Shown here: positions 1-5,202 of the stretch, one piece after another
Layout of the letters: the number at the start of each line of letters is the position of its first letter
Position numbering within the stretch: the stretch's first letter is position 1
DNA from: CAYQEC01 sp964569015
GTDB taxonomy: Bacteria; Actinomycetota; Acidimicrobiia; Spongiisociales; UBA5794
DNA length: 5,202 bases
Direction of reading: 5' to 3'
NCBI GenBank assembly: GCA_964569015.1
Contig: CAZMSN010000085.1
Location: 1 to 5,202 of the forward strand
The notes under the pieces: generated by a model
What the model saw: the letters and a program-made list of their open reading frames with translations, nothing else
What the model was told of the DNA's origin: nothing
The model's database searches: none
Program-made: the position numbers and the translations under genes

Positions 1-674
1 GCCGCGATCGCCCGAGCCCAGCCCGGAGCCCGATTGATCGTGGCCTGGCCGTACAGGATCGGCGACAGATAGAGCCACATCCTTGTCAGGTAGGGGACGA
101 GGTTGTTCAGGTCCCGGAACGGTACGGCGAGGCGCGCCACCACCATCGACAGACCGAGGTTGAACACGAGGTGGATCGCCACCGCCGGAATCAACCACAC
201 GATCGAGAACCCGGGCCACCTCCCGTACACGGGGCCGACGATGAGGAAGAACGCCATGATCGAGGTGAGGAACCCGACGAAGCCCTCGACGAGGGCGGCG
301 ATGGGGAGCACCACCCGGGGGAAGTGCAGGTTGGCCAGCAGCGAGGTGTTGCCGACGATGCTGTTGACGCCGCCGGTCATCGAGGACTGCGTGAAGTAGA
401 ACGGGAACATGCCCGAGAGCAGGTAGATCAGGAACGGGCCACCGTAGTCGCTGGGATCGCGATCGAACAGCAACCCGAACACGAACCAGTAGACGGCGCC
501 GAGCAGTATCGGGTTCAGCACCCACCACAGCAGCCCGAGCGCCGTCGAGGCGTTGCGTGCTTTGAGGTTGCCCATGGCGAGATACCAGACAAACTCGCGA
601 CGGCCCCATAGATCCTGGAGGTAGTCGCGTGACACGGAGAAGCGGCGTTTCACGGCGAGAGTGAGTGAGGCCAT
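1..674 (-). CDS. ABC-2 type transporter permease, polysaccharide/glycan export family (3' end cut by window edge)
   Basis: This is the membrane subunit of an ABC exporter that would move a polysaccharide or lipid-linked glycan across the cytoplasmic membrane (Wzm/TagG/RfbA-like family). I translated the minus strand from the ATG at 674-672: it is open for 224 codons to the left edge with no stop. The N-terminus is a basic, amphipathic cytoplasmic stretch (residues 1-45) with the family-typical LWGRREFVWYLAMGNLKAR, followed by LGLLWWVLNPILLGAVYW. Hydrophobic segments lie at about 46-70, 80-98, 124-149, 157-180 and 193-209. NLHFPRVVLPI (115-125) and VPFRDLNNLVPYL (184-196), followed by LSPILYG, match conserved family blocks. 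Usual length is about 260-290 residues, so roughly 40-60 residues are missing; the ATPase partner (Wzt/TagH-like) is expected beyond the left edge but is not seen. No clear Shine-Dalgarno precedes the ATG. The exported substrate cannot be told from the sequence. Family call is firm; precise substrate is unknown. Confidence 0.9.
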   Translation of the reverse strand, partial: MASLTLAVKRRFSVSRDYLQDLWGRREFVWYLAMGNLKARNASTALGLLWWVLNPILLGAVYWFVFGLLFDRDPSDYGGPFLIYLLSGMFPFYFTQSSMTGGVNSIVGNTSLLANLHFPRVVLPIAALVEGFVGFLTSIMAFFLIVGPVYGRWPGFSIVWLIPAVAIHLVFNLGLSMVVARLAVPFRDLNNLVPYLTRMWLYLSPILYGQATINRAPGWARAIA

Positions 675-683
675 AGCTGCCGG

Positions 684-689
684 AGTATA
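684..689 (-). promoter_or_regulatory. Candidate -10 box (TATACT) for the permease gene
   Basis: On the minus strand TATACT reads from 689 to 684, a five-of-six match to TATAAT. It ends only 9 bases before the permease ATG at 674. Transcription from it would begin within a few bases of the start codon, giving a leaderless or nearly leaderless mRNA. This fits the lack of a Shine-Dalgarno there. The -35 position (TTCTAC at 712-707, 17-bp spacing) is a poor match. It is a motif-based guess only. Confidence 0.4.
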
Positions 690-707
690 GGAGTACCCTC
701 CCGATCG

Positions 708-713
708 TAGAAT
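708..713 (+). promoter_or_regulatory. Candidate -10 box (TAGAAT) for the ugd gene
   Basis: TAGAAT at 708-713 is a five-of-six match to TATAAT on the plus strand, about 40 bases before the ATG at 753. It predicts transcription starting near 720 and a leader of about 33 bases that includes the ribosome binding site at 740-745. No good -35 hexamer is visible 16-18 bases upstream. The box overlaps the -35 position of the opposing permease promoter candidate, so the two promoters could interfere or be co-regulated. Confidence 0.3.
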
Positions 714-739
714 GCCGGACGAGCCATCCGCACACCCCC

Positions 740-745
740 GAAGGG
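740..745 (+). promoter_or_regulatory. Ribosome binding site of ugd (GAAGGG)
   Basis: GAAGGG lies 7 bases upstream of the ATG at 753. It is a moderate Shine-Dalgarno match at good spacing and supports this start, which also puts the Rossmann glycine motif at the very N-terminus as the family requires. Confidence 0.55.
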
Positions 746-752
746 CGCACAC

Positions 753-2081
753 ATGAAGCTCGCTGTCGTCGGCACCGGCTACGTTGGACTCGTGACCGGC
801 TCCTGCCTGGCGGAGCTGGGCCACAACGTCACCTGCGTCGACATCGACGCGACGAAGATCGGCGAGCTCAACGACGGCGTGGTGTCGATCTTCGAGCCGG
901 GCCTCACCGACCTCGTCGAGCGGGGCCGCCGCGCCGGACGGCTTCGGTTCACGACCGACCTGGGTGAGGCCATGCCCGGGAGCAGCGCCGTGTTCATCGC
1001 CGTGGGCACGCCCTCGGACTCCTCCGGCCGGGCCGATCTGAGCCAGGTCACCGAGGCGGCGGACGGGATCGCCGAGCTCATGGACCCTGGGACGCTCGTC
1101 GTCGTGAAGTCGACCGTCCCGGTGGGAACGACGAGGCATGTGGCGGACCAGATCCACCAGACCCGGCCGGGCGTCGACTTCGAGATCGGCGCCAACCCCG
1201 AGTTCCTCCGTCAGGGCGTGGCGGTCACCGATTTCATGCACCCCGACCGGCTCGTCATCGGCACCGCGACCGAGGCCGCCGAGGAGCTGCTGCGCCACAT
1301 CTACCAACCCCTCATCGGCGCCGGGGTGACGACGCTCTTCGTGGGCATCGAGACGGCTGAGCTGATCAAGTACGCCTCCAACTCCTTCCTCGCTATCAAG
1401 CTGTCCTTCGTCAACGAGGTCGCCGACCTCTGCGAAGCGGCCGGGGCGAACATCGACGAGGTCGCAAACGGCATGGGCCTCGATACCCGCATCACGCATC
1501 GATTCCTCTCCGCCGGTCCCGGTTTCGGCGGTTCGTGCCTCCCGAAGGACACCCAGGCTCTCCTCCACACCTCACAGGTCCTGGGCGCCCCGAGCCGTGT
1601 CGTCGCCGCCGCCGTCGACGCCAATCGTGACCGCAAGCGCCGCATGGCGAACAAGATCGCCGCCGCTGCAGGCGGATCGGTCCAAGGCAAGACCATCGCC
1701 GTCCTCGGGCTGGCGTTCAAGGCCAACACCGACGATCTCCGTGAGAGCCCCGCCATCGCCATCGTGCGCTCGCTGATCGGGCTTGGGGCGACCATCCGCG
1801 CCTACGACCCGGAGGCCGTCGACAACGCTCGCGTCGAACTGCCCACCATCGAGTATGCGGCGGACGCGTACGAGGCCATCGACGGAGCCGATCTCCTGGT
1901 CATCGTCACCGAGTGGCCCGAGTTCGCCACCCTCGATCTGTCTCGGGTCTACACATCGATGGCCTCGCCCGTGATCGTCGATCTGCGCAATCTCTACAAC
2001 CCCTCTGACATGACCGAGCTGGGATTCGCCTATCACTCGATCGGCCGTCCCCCGGTGGATCTTCCCGATGACTCGCCCTGA
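753..2081 (+). CDS. ugd: UDP-glucose 6-dehydrogenase (nucleotide sugar dehydrogenase)
   Basis: This cytoplasmic enzyme oxidises UDP-glucose to UDP-glucuronate with two NAD+, supplying the acidic sugar for surface polysaccharides. The 442-residue product is full length for the family. It opens with the NAD-binding Rossmann motif GTGYVGLVTGSCLAELGH (7-24), with the acidic residue VDID at 29-32 at the end of the second strand. FIAVGTPS (81-88) and KSTVPVGTT (119-127) follow. The substrate region has NPEFLRQG (148-155) and AELIKYASNSFLAIKLSFVN (202-221), with Lys206. The catalytic nucleophile is Cys262 in GFGGSCLPKD (257-266). The C-terminal UDP-binding domain has VLGLAFKANTDDLRESPA (317-334). 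No key residue is missing. Start: ATG with GAAGGG upstream. It is transcribed away from the permease at 1-674 across a 78-bp gap, which suggests a shared envelope-glycan locus. The closely related UDP-mannose or UDP-N-acetyl sugar dehydrogenases are less likely given the SFLAIKLSFVNE and FGGSCLPKD forms, but substrate is inferred. Confidence 0.95.
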   Translation: MKLAVVGTGYVGLVTGSCLAELGHNVTCVDIDATKIGELNDGVVSIFEPGLTDLVERGRRAGRLRFTTDLGEAMPGSSAVFIAVGTPSDSSGRADLSQVTEAADGIAELMDPGTLVVVKSTVPVGTTRHVADQIHQTRPGVDFEIGANPEFLRQGVAVTDFMHPDRLVIGTATEAAEELLRHIYQPLIGAGVTTLFVGIETAELIKYASNSFLAIKLSFVNEVADLCEAAGANIDEVANGMGLDTRITHRFLSAGPGFGGSCLPKDTQALLHTSQVLGAPSRVVAAAVDANRDRKRRMANKIAAAAGGSVQGKTIAVLGLAFKANTDDLRESPAIAIVRSLIGLGATIRAYDPEAVDNARVELPTIEYAADAYEAIDGADLLVIVTEWPEFATLDLSRVYTSMASPVIVDLRNLYNPSDMTELGFAYHSIGRPPVDLPDDSP

Positions 2082-2104
2082 GACGGCGGCGACGGTGACC
2101 GGGG

Positions 2105-2125
2105 CGCCGGCGTTGCGATCCGGCG
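2105..2125 (+). other. Small stem-loop in the ugd-zwf gap
   Basis: CGCCGG (2105-2110) and CCGGCG (2120-2125) form a perfect 6-bp GC stem around a 9-base loop, 24 bases after the ugd stop. No T-run follows, so it is at best a weak intrinsic terminator. It might instead slow transcription into zwf or protect the ugd mRNA end. Chance hairpins of this size are common in DNA this GC-rich. Confidence 0.2.
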
Positions 2126-2167
2126 GCTCGCCAAACCGTGTCCGATGCGGGAGAATCGGCGTCCTGT

Positions 2168-3580
2168 ATGGCTGATCGCTATCTCTTCATCATCTTCGGC
2201 GCACTCGGCGACCTCGCCCGGCACAAGCTGCTCCCCTCTCTTCATCGCGTCATCAGCGAGAGCGATACGGGTGGGGAGCCGATCCTGCTCGGTGTCGCCA
2301 GCCGGGAACTCGACGACGAGGGGTACCGGCGTTGGGCCCAAGGGGCGTTGGAGGACGCCGGCGTGGCCGAGTGTGCGAAGTGGTGCGACGAGCACGTCTA
2401 CTACCAGCAGGTCGGTCGCCAGCCCACCACCCTGGGATCGCTGTCGGACAAGATCGCGGCCATCGAGGCCGACCACCACCTCCCGGGGAACCGGGTCCTC
2501 TACCTCGCCCTGCCTCCTCCGGTGGCTCCCGGCATCGTGACGTCGCTGAGCAAGGCCGGGCTCAATCGCAGTCCGGGATGGACTCGTCTGGTGATCGAGA
2601 AACCTTTCGGCCACGATCTCGATTCGGCGCACGAGCTCAACGACCTCATCCACCGCAACTTCGAAGAGCACCAGGTCTACCGCATCGACCACTATCTCGG
2701 AAAGGAGACGGTCCGGAACCTGCTGGTCTTCCGCTTCGCCAATCTCCTGTTCGAGGCGAACTGGAGCCGTGACCGCATCGAGGCCGTCGAGATCACGGTC
2801 GCGGAATCGAAAGGCATCGGCAGTCGGGCCAACTACTACGAGAGCGCAGGCGTCGTGCGCGACATGGTGCAGAACCACCTCACCCAGCTCCTCACATTGG
2901 TCGCCATGGAGGCGCCGAGCTCTCTGAAACCCGAAGCGATCCGCAATGCCAAGGTGCAGGTTCTCGACGCGATCCGCCCCATCGACCCCGATCAAGTCAC
3001 CTTCGGCCAGTACGTTGCGGGAACCATCGACGGGGAACCCGTCTGCGGCTACCTCGATGAGGAGGGGATTCCGGGCTCTTCGAAGACGCCGACGTTCGTG
3101 AACCTGAAGCTGGAGATCGACAACTGGCGATGGCAGGGCGTGCCGTTCTACCTGCGCACCGGAAAGCGCCTGCCACAGAAGGCGACGCACATCGCGATTC
3201 ATTTCCGCCGACCACCCGTCTGCCTGTTTGACGGCATGAGCGACGCGCGTAATCAGCACCAGAACGTGATCGTGTTGATCCTCCAGCCCAACGAGGGATT
3301 CGAGGTCCACTTCGACGTCAAGGCACCGGGTGAATCCCTCGGCCTGGTCGCAAAGCAGCTTCGCTTCCTGTACTCCGAGGAGTTCACCGACCTGCCCGAC
3401 GCCTACCAGACACTGATCGTCGACATCATCGAAGGCGACCAGACCTTGTTCGTCAGAGCGGACGAGGTGGAGGCGTCGTGGCGGCTCTACCAACCGCTCC
3501 TCGACAGTGCGCTTGCACCTCTGGCGTATGCCGCAGGGACGTGGGGACCGCACGGTGCCGGGCCCATCGTCGCGTTCTGA
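2168..3580 (+). CDS. zwf: Glucose-6-phosphate 1-dehydrogenase
   Basis: This cytoplasmic enzyme oxidises glucose 6-phosphate to 6-phosphogluconolactone with NADP+ (or NAD+), the entry step of the oxidative pentose phosphate pathway. From ATG 2168 the product is 470 residues, near the usual length. The dinucleotide motif is FGALGDLARHKLLPSL (10-25); Arg46 in ASRELDD is placed where the family contacts the NADP 2'-phosphate. EKPFGHDL is at 144-151. The signature RIDHYLGKETVRNLL is at 172-186, with substrate-binding His175 and Lys179. VRDMVQNHLTQLL (230-242) carries the expected catalytic His237. RTGKRLPQK is at 330-338, and the C-terminal block YQTLIVDIIEGDQTLFVRADEVEASW runs from about 413 to 438. 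No key residue is lost. A GTG at 2138 would add ten residues (in-frame stop at 2096-2098) but has no Shine-Dalgarno; I prefer the ATG, preceded by GGGAG at 2149-2153, though its 14-base spacing is long. It lies 86 bp after ugd on the same strand, so co-transcription is possible. No opcA, tal or pgl gene is adjacent. Confidence 0.94.
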   Translation: MADRYLFIIFGALGDLARHKLLPSLHRVISESDTGGEPILLGVASRELDDEGYRRWAQGALEDAGVAECAKWCDEHVYYQQVGRQPTTLGSLSDKIAAIEADHHLPGNRVLYLALPPPVAPGIVTSLSKAGLNRSPGWTRLVIEKPFGHDLDSAHELNDLIHRNFEEHQVYRIDHYLGKETVRNLLVFRFANLLFEANWSRDRIEAVEITVAESKGIGSRANYYESAGVVRDMVQNHLTQLLTLVAMEAPSSLKPEAIRNAKVQVLDAIRPIDPDQVTFGQYVAGTIDGEPVCGYLDEEGIPGSSKTPTFVNLKLEIDNWRWQGVPFYLRTGKRLPQKATHIAIHFRRPPVCLFDGMSDARNQHQNVIVLILQPNEGFEVHFDVKAPGESLGLVAKQLRFLYSEEFTDLPDAYQTLIVDIIEGDQTLFVRADEVEASWRLYQPLLDSALAPLAYAAGTWGPHGAGPIVAF

Positions 3581-3733
3581 GCCGACCGTGCCGGCGCCAT
3601 AGTCCCTGACCGCCTCGGCGATCAAGATTCCTCCGCCAAATGACGACGATGCTCTCGTGGGGCGCGGGGCCGTCCCCGGCCTTGATCGGCCGCAAGCTCC
3701 CGCACCGTCTGCCGGAACGAACCGAGGAGCACC
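3581..3733. other. Intergenic spacer between zwf and the secreted protease gene
   Basis: No coding potential distinct from neighbouring-frame shadows is visible in these 153 bases. CGGGG (3665-3669) and CCCCG (3674-3678) form a short tetraloop hairpin without a T-run, a poor terminator candidate. No convincing -35/-10 pair was found, although a promoter for the downstream gene is expected here because its function is unrelated to zwf. Confidence 0.45.
3724..3729 (+). promoter_or_regulatory. Ribosome binding site of the secreted protease gene (GAGGAG)
   Basis: GAGGAG ends 4 bases before the GTG at 3734 and is the strongest Shine-Dalgarno in the window. An in-frame TGA at 3683-3685, with no ATG, GTG or TTG between it and 3734, makes GTG 3734 the first possible start. 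A signal peptide begins directly there, so the start is well fixed. Confidence 0.75.
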
Positions 3734-5202
3734 GTGAGAACCCGAACTCGGACGGGGCAGCTGATCATCCTCGCCCTCAGCGCCCTTGCGCTCCTGCTCC
3801 CGGCCCCGGCGGGCGCCGACGACGACCCCACCACGACCTGGATCCCCCGGGGCGACGACTACGGCGCGACCGTGGTCGAGCCGTCCGCCACCAACGTGGC
3901 CGCCCTCTCGGTCACCCCGGACTCCGACCCTCACGGCCTGGTGCCACAGGCCGCGTTCGTGCAGCGCTACTCGCTCGGCACCGATCACTTCGAGGTGTGG
4001 CTCTGCGGAGACACCGGCCTCACCCACGCTCAGGTGATCACCGAGTTGGAGGCCGAGACCGTCCCCTACTACGACGCCCTCTCCGCGGGTCGCTACCACC
4101 TCGACTTCACGGCGGTCGGCTCTATCGCCGACTCCACCGGTGACTGTGTGGACGCCGTGAAGGCCGCCAGCGGGGGAACGTTCGAGGCCGCACTCATCAT
4201 CAGTGACAACAACAACGACCCCCGCGCCGGCTACGCCACCCCCGGCCTCATCGGCTACACGGCCGCGCAAAGTGCCTCGATCGCCGCCACCTTCCCGGAG
4301 AACGAGCGGTATGCCGTCGTCCACTCCGACTGGATCATGGGCCATCCCACCGTGGTGACACACGAGCTGGGGCACACGCTGCACTGGCCTCACTCCAATT
4401 CCGGGCTGAACGAGTACGACAACCCGATCGACGTGATGAGCGGCAATCTCACCGCGAGCGGCTACACGAACACGGAGCCGTATGCCACCTTGGCGTTCAA
4501 CCGCCACCAATCGGGCTGGATCGATACCGGCGACGTGGCCGTCAACACGGGAACGTACGCCGAGATCACCCTCCAGCCCTACGACACCGCCGGCACTCAG
4601 ATGCTCGTCATCCCCACCTCCGCTCCGGGCCTCTTCTACACATTGGGGACCCGCGTCGCCTCCTCCGGAGATCCGTTCCCCGCCTCCTGGACGGGTGTCG
4701 AGGTCTACCTGATCGACCACGACTGCGGCATCGACGGGTTCGGGGGCGTCTGCCCCGGCATCTTCCGCTCCCAGACCATGCAGCCGCCCAATCCGTACAC
4801 CGTCGATCACGTGCTGCAGGTGGGCGAGTCGATCACGCTCAACGGCGTCACCGTGGAGGTCACCGGCCGCGCCGGAGACGGCTTCACCCTCGCCGTGGGT
4901 GAGAGCGGAACCGGGCTGCCGTTCATCGACATCGCCTCCAGCCAGTTCGTTGGCGACATCGTCTGGCTCGCCGACAACGGCATCACCAAGGGCTGCAACC
5001 CGCCCGCCAACGACCGCTTCTGCCCCACCCAGGCGGTGACCCGGGGCCAGATGGCGGCGTTCCTGGTGCGTTTCCTGGGCCTGACCGCGGTGGACGACGG
5101 CGTCGGTTTCGTCGACGACGACGGCTCGGTGTTCGAGACCGACATCGAGAAGCTGGCGACCGCCGGCATCACCAAGGGCTGCAACCCGCCCACCAACGAC
5201 CG
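3734..5202 (+). CDS. Secreted metzincin-like zinc metalloprotease with C-terminal SLH-like repeats (3' end cut by window edge)
   Basis: This is probably an exported zinc endopeptidase. I translated 489 codons from GTG 3734 with no stop before the edge. Residues 1-28 form a signal peptide: basic MRTRTRTGQ, hydrophobic core LIILALSALALLL, likely cleavage after AGA (26-28). The catalytic domain (about 80-270) contains HELGHTLHWPHS (210-221), giving zinc ligands His210, His214 and His220 and general base Glu211. A Met-turn-like DVMSG with Met235 follows 15 residues later. The metzincin consensus HExxHxxGxxH has Gly at the position of His217 here. Residues about 270-395 look like a beta-rich domain ending in VGESITLNGVTVEVTGRAGDGFTLAVG, similar to domains behind the protease in M6/M11-type enzymes. 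From 397 two SLH-like repeats of 62 residues begin, the second cut off. Cysteine pairs at 91/138, 331/340 and 421/430 suit an extracellular disulfide-bonded protein. Substrate is unknown. The family (M11-like or another metzincin) is inferred from motifs; a catalytically inactive relative cannot be excluded. Confidence 0.85.
   Translation, partial: MRTRTRTGQLIILALSALALLLPAPAGADDDPTTTWIPRGDDYGATVVEPSATNVAALSVTPDSDPHGLVPQAAFVQRYSLGTDHFEVWLCGDTGLTHAQVITELEAETVPYYDALSAGRYHLDFTAVGSIADSTGDCVDAVKAASGGTFEAALIISDNNNDPRAGYATPGLIGYTAAQSASIAATFPENERYAVVHSDWIMGHPTVVTHELGHTLHWPHSNSGLNEYDNPIDVMSGNLTASGYTNTEPYATLAFNRHQSGWIDTGDVAVNTGTYAEITLQPYDTAGTQMLVIPTSAPGLFYTLGTRVASSGDPFPASWTGVEVYLIDHDCGIDGFGGVCPGIFRSQTMQPPNPYTVDHVLQVGESITLNGVTVEVTGRAGDGFTLAVGESGTGLPFIDIASSQFVGDIVWLADNGITKGCNPPANDRFCPTQAVTRGQMAAFLVRFLGLTAVDDGVGFVDDDGSVFETDIEKLATAGITKGCNPPTND
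4922..5107 (+). repeat. SLH-like repeat unit 1 (codons 397-458 of the protease gene)
   Basis: This 62-codon unit runs from FIDIASSQFVGDIVWLADNG through ITKGCNPPANDRFCP (about 417-431) to VTRGQMAAFLVRFLGL. The pattern of F-x-D, a helix, GIT-G, then a helix beginning TRGQMA matches S-layer-homology repeats, which bind cell-wall glycans in many bacteria. Cys421 and Cys430 inside the GCNPP...FCP loop could form a disulfide, a variant feature not in classical SLH domains. Cell-surface attachment is inferred. Confidence 0.75.
5108..5202 (+). repeat. SLH-like repeat unit 2 (partial, cut by window edge)
   Basis: The second unit starts with FVDDDGSVFETDIEKLATAG, exactly 186 bases after the first. Its stretch 5165-5202 equals 4979-5016 at 37 of 38 bases; the single difference changes Ala to Thr in the CNPP(A/T)ND loop. 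The near identity at DNA level, with more divergence on either side, suggests strong constraint or recent exchange between units. Such repeats usually come in threes, so at least one more unit is likely to the right. Confidence 0.75.

Noticed and set aside
103..611. Two plus-strand open frames of 98 and 146 codons (103-399 and 171-611)
   Set aside because: They are antisense to the permease, whose membrane segments and family blocks are clear. Their products are rich in charged residues and Pro with no recognisable motif.
3665..3678. Hairpin CGGGG-loop-CCCCG as a zwf terminator
   Set aside because: The stem is only 5 bp and has no following T-run, so it is indistinguishable from chance pairing in GC-rich DNA.
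3640..4143. A 167-codon plus-strand frame starting before the protease gene
   Set aside because: It has no Shine-Dalgarno, becomes Arg/Pro/His-rich, and overlaps the protease gene in another frame where a signal peptide and strong ribosome binding site are present.
2033..4810. A 925-codon open frame on the minus strand spanning all of zwf and most of the protease gene
   Set aside because: Its translation is low in complexity, dominated by Gly, Val, Arg, Asp and Glu, and matches no family I know. It lies antisense to two genes with clear catalytic motifs. Long antisense frames arise readily in high-GC coding DNA because stop codons are rare in the frame opposite the GC-rich third position.
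4807..5196. A 129-codon minus-strand frame containing internal repeats
   Set aside because: Its repeats (GGLQPLVMP) are simply the reverse complement of the SLH-like repeat DNA, so it is a shadow of the protease gene.

Overview
The window is GC-rich throughout, with strong G/C preference at third codon positions. It reads as chromosomal DNA from a high-GC actinobacterium. The best taxonomic clue is the C-terminal repeat of the last gene (GITKGCNPP...DRFCP...VTRGQMAAFL). From memory, this style of SLH-like repeat is common on secreted proteins of Acidimicrobiia such as Ilumatobacter relatives. That placement is an inference from memory, not a search result.

Layout: (1) positions 1-674, minus strand, hold most of an ABC-2 type permease of the polysaccharide/teichoic-acid export class, cut by the left edge. 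(2) Positions 675-752 are a 78-bp divergent intergenic region with candidate promoters facing both ways. (3) Positions 753-2081, plus strand, encode a complete UDP-glucose 6-dehydrogenase. (4) Positions 2168-3580 (or from 2138), plus strand, encode a complete glucose-6-phosphate dehydrogenase. (5) Positions 3581-3733 are a gene-free spacer. (6) Positions 3734-5202, plus strand, encode a secreted metzincin-like zinc protease followed by SLH-like repeats, cut by the right edge.

How they fit together: UDP-glucose dehydrogenase makes UDP-glucuronate, a precursor for acidic surface polysaccharides. The divergent permease belongs to the family that exports such polymers or lipid-linked glycans. The left part therefore looks like the edge of a cell-envelope glycan locus. 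Glucose-6-phosphate dehydrogenase draws on the same hexose-phosphate pool but serves the oxidative pentose phosphate pathway. The secreted protease is probably an independent transcription unit whose product acts outside the cell, perhaps held at the surface by its repeats.

I see no tRNA, rRNA, CRISPR array, insertion sequence or phage gene. I also found no convincing new multi-gene system. The points most worth a second look are the altered zinc motif and domain architecture of the protease, the probable leaderless permease transcript, and the placement and start site of zwf.
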